Positions 1 through 6,219 of a stretch of DNA of 6,751 nucleotides are shown one piece after another. Numbering within the stretch: position 1 is the stretch's first letter; each line of letters opens with the position of its first letter. The translations under genes and the position numbers were made by a program. Source of the stretch: Acidimicrobiaceae bacterium (GTDB lineage Bacteria > Actinomycetota > Acidimicrobiia > Acidimicrobiales > Palsa-688); contig PMHU01000092.1 in assembly GCA_003156795.1 (NCBI GenBank), forward strand, positions 161 to 6,911, in the 5' to 3' direction. The notes below the pieces were generated by a model, which made no database searches, was not told where the DNA came from, and saw nothing but the letters and a program-made list of their open reading frames with translations.

Positions 1-372
1 CCGATGGTCCGCATGACCAACACCTATGTTCTGGCCGGAACCGAGGACCCTGACGAAATTCTGCGTCAGACCCCCTACGGGGTGTACGTAGCCCAGCTCG
101 GCGGGGGACAGGTCAACACGGCGACCGGAGACTTCGTGTTCGGCATGACCGAGGCCTACCTGATCGAAGACGGTGAAATCACCGAACCGTTGCGCGACGC
201 CAACCTGATCGGCAACGGGCCGGAGGTGCTGCGCAACATCGACGTCGTGGGCAACGACTTCGCCATGGGACATCCGGGCACCTGCGGCAAGCAAGGCCAG
301 GGCGTCCCCGTCGGCGACGGCCAACCGACCCTGCGGGTCACCGCCATGACGGTGGGTGGAACGGCCAGGTGA
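1..372 (+). CDS. tldD: TldD metalloprotease subunit, C-terminal part (5' end outside window)
   Basis: This is the last 123 codons of TldD, the zinc-metalloprotease partner of TldE/PmbA; the reading frame is open from base 1, so the true start lies upstream. In the known family (about 480 residues) TldD and TldE form a cytosolic heterodimer that degrades unfolded peptides and, in some species, matures modified peptides such as microcin B17. The sequence shows the family's C-terminal signatures: RMTNTYVLAG near the left edge, YGVYVAQLGGGQVNTATGDF, the EAYLIEDGEITEPL segment, LIGNGPEVLRNIDVVGNDF, CGKQGQGVPVGDGQPTLRV and a terminal TVGGTA. The HExxxH zinc motif of TldD should lie in the missing upstream part and cannot be checked. 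The stop overlaps the next gene's GTG start by four bases (GTGA), which is typical of a co-translated pair. Identity is very likely. Confidence 0.95.
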   Translation, partial: PMVRMTNTYVLAGTEDPDEILRQTPYGVYVAQLGGGQVNTATGDFVFGMTEAYLIEDGEITEPLRDANLIGNGPEVLRNIDVVGNDFAMGHPGTCGKQGQGVPVGDGQPTLRVTAMTVGGTAR

Positions 373-1739
373 GCCAGACGATCGGGGGGGCGGGGCAGGA
401 CAACCTTCTGGATCTGGCTACCGCCGTGGCCGGCTGGGCCCGCGACGGCGAACAGGTCGAGGCCTACGTGGCGCGGGGTCGGGATACCGAGATAACCGTG
501 TTCGGTGGTGAAGTGGAGTCGCTCTCATCGGCTGAGTCGGCCGGCATCGGGATCCGGGTGGTCGCCGGGTCGCGGCAGGGGTTCGCTTATGCCGGGTCGC
601 TGGACCCCGACGTCGTGGCCGAGACACTCGAGGAAGCCAGGGACAACGCGGGGTTTGCTTCCGAGGACAGTTTCGTGGGGTTGGCTTCACCCGATGGAGT
701 CGAGGTCGCCAGCCTCGACTTGTGGCGTGACGATCTGGCGTCGTACCCGACCGAGGTGAAGGTCGCCCGCGCTTTGGACCTCGAGCGGGCCGTGCGGGCC
801 GCCGACCCGCGCATTCGTCAGGTCGAGTCCTCGGATTGGGGGGACGCCGCAGTCGAGTCGGCCGTGGCCACCAGCACCGGCATCAGGGCCGAGTCGCGTC
901 GGACGGCTTGCTACTTGTCTGCATTCGCGGTGGCCGGCGAGGGTGCCGAAACACAGACCGGAGGGGGCTACAGCGTCGGGCGCAGTCCGTCCGATCTCGA
1001 CTTGGACAAGGCCGCCTCCGATGCCGTGGAGCGCGCCACCAGGATGCTCGGTGCGGTCAAGCCGCGCTCCGACCGCCTAACCGTGGTGTTCGAACCCCGC
1101 ATAACCGCGACGCTTCTCGCCATCCTGTCGGGGACCCTCGATGGGGAGGCGGTGCTCAAAGGAAGGTCCCTGTTCGCCGATCGCATCGGCGAACAGGTAT
1201 CGGTCGCCGGATTCACGCTCGTTGACGACCCGACCGATCCCGAGGCCTATGCGGCCGCGCACTACGACGCCGAAGGGTTGGCCACGCGCCGCAACGTCCT
1301 CATCGAAGGGGGCGTGCTCCAGCGATTCCTCTACAACACTTATGCCGCTCGCCGGGCGGGCACCGTTTCCACTGCTTCGGCGGTGCGGGCCGGGTTCAAG
1401 AGCGCTCCCGGGACGGGTGCCCGCGCCGTGTCGGTCGTACCAGGGGACAGGTCTCCCGAGGAGATCTTCCAGCAAGTGGGCGACGGCCTGCTCGTCCAAT
1501 CGGTGTCCGGTGTGCATTCGGGGGTCAACCCCGTCAGCGGGGACTTCTCTGTAGGAGCGGAAGGCGTGCTGATCAAGGGAGGCGAGATGGCGGGACCGGT
1601 CCGGGAATTCACCATCGCCTCCACCATCCAGCGGATGCTGACTGGAGTCGTCGCCGTTGGCAACGACTTGGAGCGCCTGCCGTCGTCGGCTTCGGGCGTC
1701 ACTCTGGCCATCGCCGACATCTCGATGAGCGGCGAGTAG
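369..1739 (+). CDS. tldE: TldE/PmbA, partner subunit of the TldD/TldE protease
   Basis: A full-length 456-residue TldE (PmbA) protein, close to the roughly 450 residues of the E. coli protein. It is the non-zinc half of the TldD/TldE heterodimer, cytosolic, and acts on flexible peptides. Visible family blocks are TEITVFGGEVESLSSAESAG (about residues 40-59), SLFADRIGEQVSVAGFTLVDDP (about 267-288), a glycine-rich stretch around AGTVSTASAVRAGFKSAPGT, and the strong C-terminal block SGVHSGVNPVSGDFSVGAEG (380-399) followed by GGEMAGPVREFTIASTIQ and VVAVGNDLERLP. No HExxxH motif is present, as expected for TldE. The GTG start is chosen because it overlaps the tldD stop by four bases, has a purine-rich GGTGGGTGGAA stretch upstream, and gives the family length. 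The gene is intact. A Nudix gene begins 12 bases after its stop, suggesting the unit continues. Confidence 0.95.
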   Translation: MSQTIGGAGQDNLLDLATAVAGWARDGEQVEAYVARGRDTEITVFGGEVESLSSAESAGIGIRVVAGSRQGFAYAGSLDPDVVAETLEEARDNAGFASEDSFVGLASPDGVEVASLDLWRDDLASYPTEVKVARALDLERAVRAADPRIRQVESSDWGDAAVESAVATSTGIRAESRRTACYLSAFAVAGEGAETQTGGGYSVGRSPSDLDLDKAASDAVERATRMLGAVKPRSDRLTVVFEPRITATLLAILSGTLDGEAVLKGRSLFADRIGEQVSVAGFTLVDDPTDPEAYAAAHYDAEGLATRRNVLIEGGVLQRFLYNTYAARRAGTVSTASAVRAGFKSAPGTGARAVSVVPGDRSPEEIFQQVGDGLLVQSVSGVHSGVNPVSGDFSVGAEGVLIKGGEMAGPVREFTIASTIQRMLTGVVAVGNDLERLPSSASGVTLAIADISMSGE

Positions 1740-1751
1740 CCACACCACACC

Positions 1752-2279
1752 GTGTGGACGCTCCGCCGTCAGGCCGCCCGCGTAGTCCTGCTCGACGACG
1801 AGGACAGCGTGCTCCTGCTGGAGGCGAGCGACCCGGCCAACGCGGCCAAAGGATCGTGGTGGGAGCTGCCAGGCGGCGGCATCGAGCACGGCGAGCCGAG
1901 CGGAGTGGCGGCCGCCCGTGAGCTGTACGAGGAAACGGGAATAGCCGGTGTCGAGATGGGTCCGTGCGTGTGGCGCCACCACGCCAAGTTCACCTTCGGC
2001 GGTTACAACTTCGATCAGCACGAGCACATCCACGTGGCTCGAGTTGGGGACCGTCCGACGGCAGCCCAGGGCGCGGACTACCGGCCGCCCGGGTTGGAAG
2101 CCATCGAAGCGATGGCCTTCAAGGGCTTTCGCTGGTGGACCCCGTCAGAGCTCGGCGGCATGGTGGCTTCGGGGGGTCGGGTCATACCGCCCTGGCTGCC
2201 CGACCAGCTACCCGCCGTCCTGGCCGGGGGTCTCCCGTCGGAAGCCATCGACTTGGGCGAACTCGGCGACGCCTTATAG
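1752..2279 (+). CDS. Nudix hydrolase
   Basis: A 175-residue protein with a complete Nudix box. It matches G-x5-E-x7-REUxEExGU exactly: G42, E48, then R56-E57-L58-Y59-E60-E61-T62-G63-I64, with the usual W-E-L-P-G-G-G lead-in at residues 37-43. Nudix enzymes are cytosolic and use divalent metal bound by the REUxEE glutamates to cleave a nucleoside diphosphate linked to another moiety. The substrate cannot be read from the sequence; the short single-domain form fits MutT-like, ADP-ribose or house-cleaning members. An aromatic and histidine-rich segment (FTFGGYNFDQHEHIHVARVG, about 77-96) follows the box and is probably part of the substrate pocket. The GTG start lies 12 bases after tldE with no strong Shine-Dalgarno sequence, so translation may depend on coupling. 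The stop is 21 bases before msrA. Family is certain, function unknown. Confidence 0.9.
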   Translation: MWTLRRQAARVVLLDDEDSVLLLEASDPANAAKGSWWELPGGGIEHGEPSGVAAARELYEETGIAGVEMGPCVWRHHAKFTFGGYNFDQHEHIHVARVGDRPTAAQGADYRPPGLEAIEAMAFKGFRWWTPSELGGMVASGGRVIPPWLPDQLPAVLAGGLPSEAIDLGELGDAL

Positions 2280-2300
2280 CCCCACGGCCGCCGTACGCTC

Positions 2301-2948
2301 ATGAGAGTGCTCTTCTCCCGCCACAAGACCCAAATGGTCGATCCCGCCGACGCCCTGCCCGGTCGATCCGACCCCTTGGTCGTGCCGAACACCCACTTCG
2401 TCAACGGTCACGTCATCCAACCCCCCTTTCCCGACGGATTCGATCAGGCCGTGTTCGGGCTGGGCTGCTTCTGGGGCGCGGAACGCAAGTTCTGGACGAC
2501 GCCCGGGGTGTGGACCACCGCCGCCGGGTATGCCGGTGGCTACACGCCGAATCCGACCTACGAAGAGGTGTGCAGCGGCCGGACCGGTCACGCCGAGGTG
2601 GTGCTCGCCGTGTGGGATCCGGAACTCACCTCCTTCGAGGACCTGTTGAGGGTGTTCTGGGAGGCCCACGATCCGACGCAGGGCATGCGCCAGGGCAACG
2701 ACGTCGGCACCCAGTACCGTTCCGCCATCTACGTGTCCGACCCGGGCCAACTCGACGTCGCCCTCACATCACTGGAGGACTACAACAAGGCCTTGGACCA
2801 GGCCGGGTATCCCGCCATCACCACCGAAGTCGCCCTACTCCCCGAGGGGGGTTTCTACTACGCCGAGGGCTACCACCAGCAGTACCTCGCCCGCAACGTC
2901 AACGGCTACTGCGGTCTAAAAGGAACGGGCGTGGCCTGCTCGATCTGA
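2301..2948 (+). CDS. msrA: Peptide methionine sulfoxide reductase MsrA
   Basis: A 215-residue MsrA, which reduces the S-epimer of methionine sulfoxide in proteins and free methionine, recycled by thioredoxin. The active-site motif GCFWGAER places the catalytic cysteine at residue 56. The C-terminal GYCGLKGTGVAC supplies the two recycling cysteines, C204 and C213, so this is the three-cysteine type seen in the E. coli and mammalian enzymes. Other family blocks are AAGYAGGYTPNPTYEEVCSG, GHAEVV, FWEAHDPTQGMRQGNDVGTQ, YRSAIY and YYAEGYHQQYL. The N-terminal PADALPGR and VNGH segments match the longer E. coli type, which supports the ATG at 2301 over the internal ATG at 2334. No strong ribosome binding site is seen and the gene is only 21 bases from the Nudix stop. 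The protein has no signal peptide, so it should be cytosolic. Intact and confidently identified. Confidence 0.97.
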   Translation: MRVLFSRHKTQMVDPADALPGRSDPLVVPNTHFVNGHVIQPPFPDGFDQAVFGLGCFWGAERKFWTTPGVWTTAAGYAGGYTPNPTYEEVCSGRTGHAEVVLAVWDPELTSFEDLLRVFWEAHDPTQGMRQGNDVGTQYRSAIYVSDPGQLDVALTSLEDYNKALDQAGYPAITTEVALLPEGGFYYAEGYHQQYLARNVNGYCGLKGTGVACSI

Positions 2949-3012
2949 CCCGCTCGAGGAGGTGGCGGTCGTGACTCGGCCCCGGATGTGTGGTCTCTGA
3001 TTAGATGAGGCC

Positions 3013-3261
3013 ATGGCCGACATGATGCCGATGGTCCACGCCGAGCGACGCTCGCTGGCTCAGTTCTTGGACACCCTGACCCCGGAGCAGTGGGCGGCGC
3101 CGACGTGGTGCGACAAGTGGAACGTGCAGGATTTGGTCGCCCACCTGTGCGGCTCTCGCAGCTCGGCTCAGCGTTCGATCAGACGCATCTGGGTTTCATT
3201 GTGGTGGTCGCCGGCGACGGGGACCAGAGCCGGGGGGCGAGAACCGGCCCCCGGGCTTTAG
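3013..3261 (+). pseudogene. Truncated DinB/maleylpyruvate-isomerase N-terminal-like gene (remnant)
   Basis: An 82-codon frame whose first 47 or so residues look like the start of the actinobacterial mycothiol-dependent isomerase / DinB-like family: VHAERRSLAQFLDTLTPEQW, then WCDKWNVQDLVAHLCG. The histidine of VAHL is normally one of the metal ligands of this four-helix fold. Family members usually run to 200 residues or more. Here the similarity stops at about codon 47 and the rest is Arg/Trp/Pro-rich with no family features. I looked at the other two plus-strand frames downstream and did not recognise the missing middle or C-terminal part. The simplest reading is a 5' remnant left by a deletion or rearrangement. 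A short expressed protein is possible but less likely. The ribosome binding site is weak (GATGAGG just before ATG). It lies 64 bases after msrA, on the same strand. Confidence 0.55.
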
Positions 3262-3266
3262 GGGTT

Positions 3267-3281
3267 ATGGACCGGGTCCAT
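3267..3281. repeat. Short perfect palindrome (7-base arms, 1-base centre)
   Basis: ATGGACC at 3267-3273 is the exact reverse complement of GGTCCAT at 3275-3281, separated by one G. It begins six bases after the stop of the truncated gene. As DNA it could be a protein-binding dyad; as RNA it would form a 6-base-pair hairpin with a 3-base loop. Its inner CCGGGTCC octamer recurs in direct orientation at 3386-3393. Function unknown. Confidence 0.4.
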
Positions 3282-3299
3282 CTCCAGAAATATGGCTTC

Positions 3300-3378
3300 G
3301 TATGGCAAGGAATAGCGAAATCGCTATACGACGTGGACAGAAATGGGGGGTACAGCCACGACCAGCGGTTTGCCATAC
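3300..3378. repeat. Nested inverted repeats with possible branched fold
   Basis: A 79-base element closed by a perfect 9-base inverted repeat: GTATGGCAA at 3300-3308 and TTGCCATAC at 3370-3378. Inside are a second perfect inverted repeat (ATAGCGA at 3312-3318, TCGCTAT at 3321-3327) and a third, weaker one (CGTGG at 3332-3336, CCACG at 3356-3360). Together they could fold as a closing stem with two inner hairpins. Base composition is about 50 percent G+C here by hand count, clearly lower than the flanking genes, and no protein is recognisable. It could be a small structured RNA, the 3' untranslated region of the minus-strand VOC gene, or the relic of a small mobile element. The core does not look like a tRNA or an integron attC site. 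The structure is visible; the role is unknown. Confidence 0.45.
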
Positions 3379-3404
3379 CCGCGGGCCGGGTCCGAGCCCC
3401 GCGG
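3379..3404 (-). terminator. GC-rich hairpin, probable terminator of the VOC gene
   Basis: CCGCGGG at 3379-3385 pairs perfectly with CCCGCGG at 3398-3404 across a 12-base loop. On the minus strand the hairpin starts five bases after the VOC stop codon (3409-3411). No T-tract follows, so it would be the U-less type often proposed in high-GC bacteria. Placement between converging genes supports the call; activity is inferred. Confidence 0.45.
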
Positions 3405-3408
3405 TCTG

Positions 3409-4158
3409 CTACCCCTGGAACAGGGCGAACGCGGCCCCTTGAGGATCGATGAGCACTGCGAACCGGCCGGTTCCCGGGATGTCGGTGGGTTCGACGACCA
3501 CGGTCGCGCCCAGGTCGGCCGCCCTCTTGGCGTCGCCGTCGACGTCGGCCGTCCCGAAGTAGACCGTCCAGTTGTCGGGCACGTCGGCCGGCATCTCCGG
3601 TGGACGGGGCATGACCCCTCCGATGGTGCGCCCGGCCACTTGGGCCTCGGCGTACTCGTCCGCTCCGCCCCATCCCCAGCCGAACGTTTCGGAGTAGAAC
3701 GCCTTGGACTTGGCCAGGTCGGTCGTCACCAGTTCGCTCCAGATGAAGGCGCCGGGCTCGTTGACGAGTTGGGCGCCGATGTGCTCGCCTGGCTGCCAGG
3801 CGGCGATCACGGCACCGGTGGTGTCCTGAAAGATGGCCATCCGCCCCGCACTCATGACGTCCATGGGAGCGACGATGACGGTCCCGCCTGCCGACTCGGC
3901 TTTCTTGGCCACGACGTCCACGTCGTCCACGTTGATGTAGGTCGTCCACCGCGGCGGCCCTTGGTCTTGAGCGGGACTGATCGCGGCCACCTGCTTCCCG
4001 GCCTTCGAAACGATGGTGTAGTGCCCGGCTTCCTCGCCCATGTCCTGGCCTTCCCAGCCGAACAGCTCGGCGTAGAAGCCCAGACCGGCGCCCAGATCCG
4101 GCGTCCCCATGTCGACCCAGGACGGAACCCCATGTTCGTAGCGGGTGATTTCTGGCAT
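3409..4158 (-). CDS. Two-domain VOC (glyoxalase/bleomycin-resistance fold) protein, CFP30B-like
   Basis: A 249-residue protein built from two copies of the vicinal-oxygen-chelate fold. The duplication is visible: W14 ... FY(28-29) ... ELFGW(31-35) recurs as W140 ... FY(154-155) ... ETFGW(157-161), and GRMAIFQDTTGA (105-116) recurs as GRFAVLIDPQGA (231-242), both with an offset of 126 residues. The overall pattern, including PSWVDM near the start and HIGAQLVNE between the domains, resembles the mycobacterial CFP30B/CFP32 family. No reaction can be assigned; VOC members include glyoxalases, dioxygenases and antibiotic-binding proteins. There is no signal peptide. The start at 4158 is preferred because GGAGG lies seven bases upstream and the protein begins as the family does. 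The same frame stays open far upstream, opposite kdpA, but that is not part of this gene. It is transcribed divergently from kdp and converges on the truncated gene. Confidence 0.88.
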   Translation of the reverse strand: MPEITRYEHGVPSWVDMGTPDLGAGLGFYAELFGWEGQDMGEEAGHYTIVSKAGKQVAAISPAQDQGPPRWTTYINVDDVDVVAKKAESAGGTVIVAPMDVMSAGRMAIFQDTTGAVIAAWQPGEHIGAQLVNEPGAFIWSELVTTDLAKSKAFYSETFGWGWGGADEYAEAQVAGRTIGGVMPRPPEMPADVPDNWTVYFGTADVDGDAKRAADLGATVVVEPTDIPGTGRFAVLIDPQGAAFALFQG

Positions 4159-4309
4159 GACCAAACCTCCGTGTCGCGGCCTGGGATGCACTCTTGCCGC
4201 GCCGAGGCTCGAACGCAAGTGCCGTCGAGCTGCGGTCGTTAAGGAATTTTTCAGGGAGAACCGCCCACTGTCGAGATCCTGTTCAGCGGGACCGGCGCAC
4301 CATGGCGAC
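4159..4309. promoter_or_regulatory. Divergent control region between the VOC gene and the kdp operon
   Basis: This 151-base gap separates two outward-facing genes and should carry both promoters. The most distinct element is an AT-rich patch, TTAAGGAATTTTTCA, at 4239-4253, about 57 bases before the first small kdp ORF. In other bacteria kdp is switched on by the KdpD/KdpE two-component system through a T-rich operator upstream of the promoter, so this patch is a candidate KdpE site or promoter element. That is inference from position and composition. I could not pick a convincing -35/-10 pair for kdp. For the VOC gene, TTGCGT and AAGAGT spaced 17 bases apart on the minus strand are a weak candidate. 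I see no recognisable c-di-AMP riboswitch. Confidence 0.4.
4166..4170 (-). promoter_or_regulatory. Ribosome binding site fixing the VOC gene start
   Basis: On the minus strand, GGAGG is followed by a seven-base spacer (TTTGGTC) and ATG. This is the clearest Shine-Dalgarno sequence attached to a recognised gene in the window. It decides the start at 4158 against the very long upstream open frame. Confidence 0.8.
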
Positions 4310-4393
4310 ATGGCTGATTTCCTAGCGGTGCTGTTCATCATCGTGTTCACCGTCGCGATGCTGGGTCTCATCTGGGCCTTGGACAAGGTATGA
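4310..4393 (+). CDS. Small one-helix membrane protein preceding kdpF
   Basis: A 27-codon ORF starting MADFLAVLFIIVFTVA and ending LIWALDKV. It is almost entirely hydrophobic between residues 4 and 24, with an acidic residue near the start and D-K at the end, so it should span the membrane once with its short C-terminal tail charged. Its stop overlaps the KdpF start by four bases (ATGA), and it faces the same way as kdpFAB, so it is very likely part of the operon. From memory, small hydrophobic ORFs just before kdpF occur in other actinobacterial kdp operons, but I know of no established function. The start at 4310 is chosen because the hydrophobic stretch begins directly after it. No strong ribosome binding site is visible. 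A translated but purely regulatory leader is an alternative. Confidence 0.6.
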   Translation: MADFLAVLFIIVFTVAMLGLIWALDKV

Positions 4394-4479
4394 CCGTCGT
4401 CCAGGGCATCCTCCTGGCGGTGTCCATCGTGGTGTTCATCTACCTCGGTGTGGCCATGTTCAAGCCTGAGTGGTTCTAG
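4390..4479 (+). CDS. kdpF: KdpF, small stabilising subunit of the KdpFABC potassium pump
   Basis: A 29-residue single-helix membrane protein. Residues about 4-22 are hydrophobic, and the C-terminus YLGVAMFKPEWF matches the usual KdpF ending (tyrosine, small residues, then a basic-Pro-Glu-x-Phe tail). In the known complex KdpF sits in the membrane between KdpA and KdpB and stabilises the assembly. Length fits the family (about 25-30 residues). ATG overlaps the preceding small ORF's stop by four bases, and its own TAG stop directly abuts the kdpA ATG, so translation is probably coupled across all three genes. Confidence 0.85.
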   Translation: MTVVQGILLAVSIVVFIYLGVAMFKPEWF

Positions 4480-6219
4480 ATGGGCTTCTTCCTGACCATC
4501 ATCACTCTGGTCCTCGCCCTGGCCATCACGTGGCGATACCTGGGTTCCTACATGGCCGGAGTGTTCGACGGCCGGGTGCACTTCCTCGCCTGGGCCGAAC
4601 GTCCGGTCTACCGGCTTCTCGGCACCGGGCCGGAGCACGAGCAGACCTGGAAACGCTACGCCGGAGCGATGATCATCTTCTCGGCCGTCTCGATGGCGGT
4701 GACCTATTTGATCCTCCGCATCCAGGGATCGCTTCCACTCAACCCGCAGCACATGGCGGCAGTGAAGCCGGCCCTCAGCCTCAACACCTCCGCCTCGTTC
4801 TTGACCAACACCAACTGGCAGAACTACGGCGGCGAGTCGACGATGTCGTACTTCTCGCAGATCGGCGCCCTGACGATGCAGCAGTGGGTGAGCCCCGCCG
4901 TCGGCATCGCCGTGGCCATCGCCATGGTGCGGGGCTTCCAGCGTCGTAACTCCCCGACGATCGGCAACTTCTGGGTCGACATCACCCGGTGCATCGTTTA
5001 CATCCTGCTGCCGATGGCGTTCATCGCCGGCATCATCTTCGTCGGTCAGGGCGCGGTGCAGACGCTCGGCGGTCCGGTGTCGATCAGCGACACCCTCAAC
5101 GGCGTGACCCAGACCATCGCCCGAGGGCCGATCGGGTTCATGGAGGCGATAAAGCAGCTGGGCACCAACGGAGGTGGCTTCCTCGACCAGAACTCGGCCA
5201 CCACCTTCGAGAATCCGACGGCCCTGACCAACTGGCTGTCGATATACCTCCTCCTGTCCATCCCCTTCGCTCTGACCTACACGTTCGGCAAGATGGTGGG
5301 CAGCATTCGCCACGGCGCCGCCCTGTTGGGCGCCATGGTGATCATCTTCGGCGTGTGGGTCGGTTTCACGAGCTACGGCGAGCACACCAACAACCCGGCG
5401 GTCGTGGCCGCCGGTCAGTGCGTGGATGTGCCGGCCGGCACCACCTGCACACCGACGCCGAGTCTCACCCACACCTCGACCGGCAACACCGAGGGCAAGG
5501 AGACCCGCTTCGGCGACACCTCCACCGCCTTGTTCGGAGTGGCGTCGACCAACACCTCCACTGGTTCGGCGGACGCCTCCTACGACTCGTTCACCCCCAT
5601 CGGCGGCATGGGGCTGCTGACGGGCATGATGCTCGGCGAGGTCACTCCTGGAGGCACCGGCAGCGGCTTGTACACCATCCTCATCTACGCCATCCTGGCC
5701 GTGTTCATCGGCGGCTTGATGATCGGGCGAACACCCGAATACCTCGGTAAGAAGATCCAGGCCAAGGAGGTGAAGCTGGCCGGTCTGGGCTCGTTGGTCA
5801 TGCCGATGATCGTGCTCATAATCACCGGCATCGCCGTGTCGATCCACGCCGGGATTGTCGGGCCGGAAAACTCTCCGCCGCACGGCTTCACCGAGATCCT
5901 GTACGCACTCACCTCGCAAGGCAACAACAACGGCTCGGCCTTCGGAGGCCTCACCGGCAACTCGGCCTTCTACAACACCGTCGGCGCCATCGACATGCTG
6001 ATCGGCCGGTTCGCCATCATGATCCCGGCGCTGGCCCTCGGCGGGGTGCTGGCGGCCAAGAACGTGGTCCCGGCCGGCCTGGGCACGTTCAGGACCGACA
6101 ACGGGATGTTCGTCGGCCTGACCATCGGAGTCATCCTGATCATCGGTGGCCTGACCTTCTTCCCGGCCGTGTCGCTCGGCCCGATCGTCGAGCAGCTCTC
6201 TCACGGAAAGTTCTTCTGA
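4480..6219 (+). CDS. kdpA: KdpA, potassium-binding and translocating subunit of the Kdp ATPase
   Basis: A full-length 579-residue KdpA, a channel-like protein of about ten helices that selects and admits potassium in the KdpFABC high-affinity uptake pump. All four pore-loop regions are present: TNTNWQNYGGE (109-119), TNGGGFLDQNSATTFENPT (229-247), TSTGSADASYDSF (359-371) and TSQGNNNGSAFGGL (478-491). Other family motifs are EGKETRFG (338-345), GEVTPGGTGSGLY (386-398) and MIGRTPEYLGKKI. E. coli KdpA has 557 residues; part of the extra length is an insertion of about 18 residues just before EGKE, at roughly 312-335, containing two cysteines (C314, C323) and many Thr, Pro and Ser. The start abuts the kdpF stop and has no strong ribosome binding site, which fits translational coupling. 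The stop shares one base with the kdpB start. Identification is secure. Confidence 0.98.
   Translation: MGFFLTIITLVLALAITWRYLGSYMAGVFDGRVHFLAWAERPVYRLLGTGPEHEQTWKRYAGAMIIFSAVSMAVTYLILRIQGSLPLNPQHMAAVKPALSLNTSASFLTNTNWQNYGGESTMSYFSQIGALTMQQWVSPAVGIAVAIAMVRGFQRRNSPTIGNFWVDITRCIVYILLPMAFIAGIIFVGQGAVQTLGGPVSISDTLNGVTQTIARGPIGFMEAIKQLGTNGGGFLDQNSATTFENPTALTNWLSIYLLLSIPFALTYTFGKMVGSIRHGAALLGAMVIIFGVWVGFTSYGEHTNNPAVVAAGQCVDVPAGTTCTPTPSLTHTSTGNTEGKETRFGDTSTALFGVASTNTSTGSADASYDSFTPIGGMGLLTGMMLGEVTPGGTGSGLYTILIYAILAVFIGGLMIGRTPEYLGKKIQAKEVKLAGLGSLVMPMIVLIITGIAVSIHAGIVGPENSPPHGFTEILYALTSQGNNNGSAFGGLTGNSAFYNTVGAIDMLIGRFAIMIPALALGGVLAAKNVVPAGLGTFRTDNGMFVGLTIGVILIIGGLTFFPAVSLGPIVEQLSHGKFF

Noticed and set aside
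1077..2033. A 318-codon minus-strand open frame across tldE and the Nudix gene.
   Set aside because: It overlaps two confidently identified genes, has no recognisable motif and shows the composition of an antisense shadow.
1964..2974. A 336-codon plus-strand frame overlapping the Nudix and msrA genes.
   Set aside because: It is Arg/Pro/Gly-rich, out of frame with two genes that carry complete catalytic motifs, and shows no family similarity.
3300..3378. Considered as an integron attC site or tRNA-like element.
   Set aside because: The arms lack the attC GTTRRRY core, there is no integrase or cassette array, and no T-arm or anticodon arrangement of a tRNA can be drawn.
4302..4325. A seven-codon ORF (ATG at 4302) overlapping the start of the first small kdp ORF, considered as a regulatory upstream ORF.
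   Set aside because: It has no ribosome binding site and no distinctive codons, and such short frames are expected by chance.
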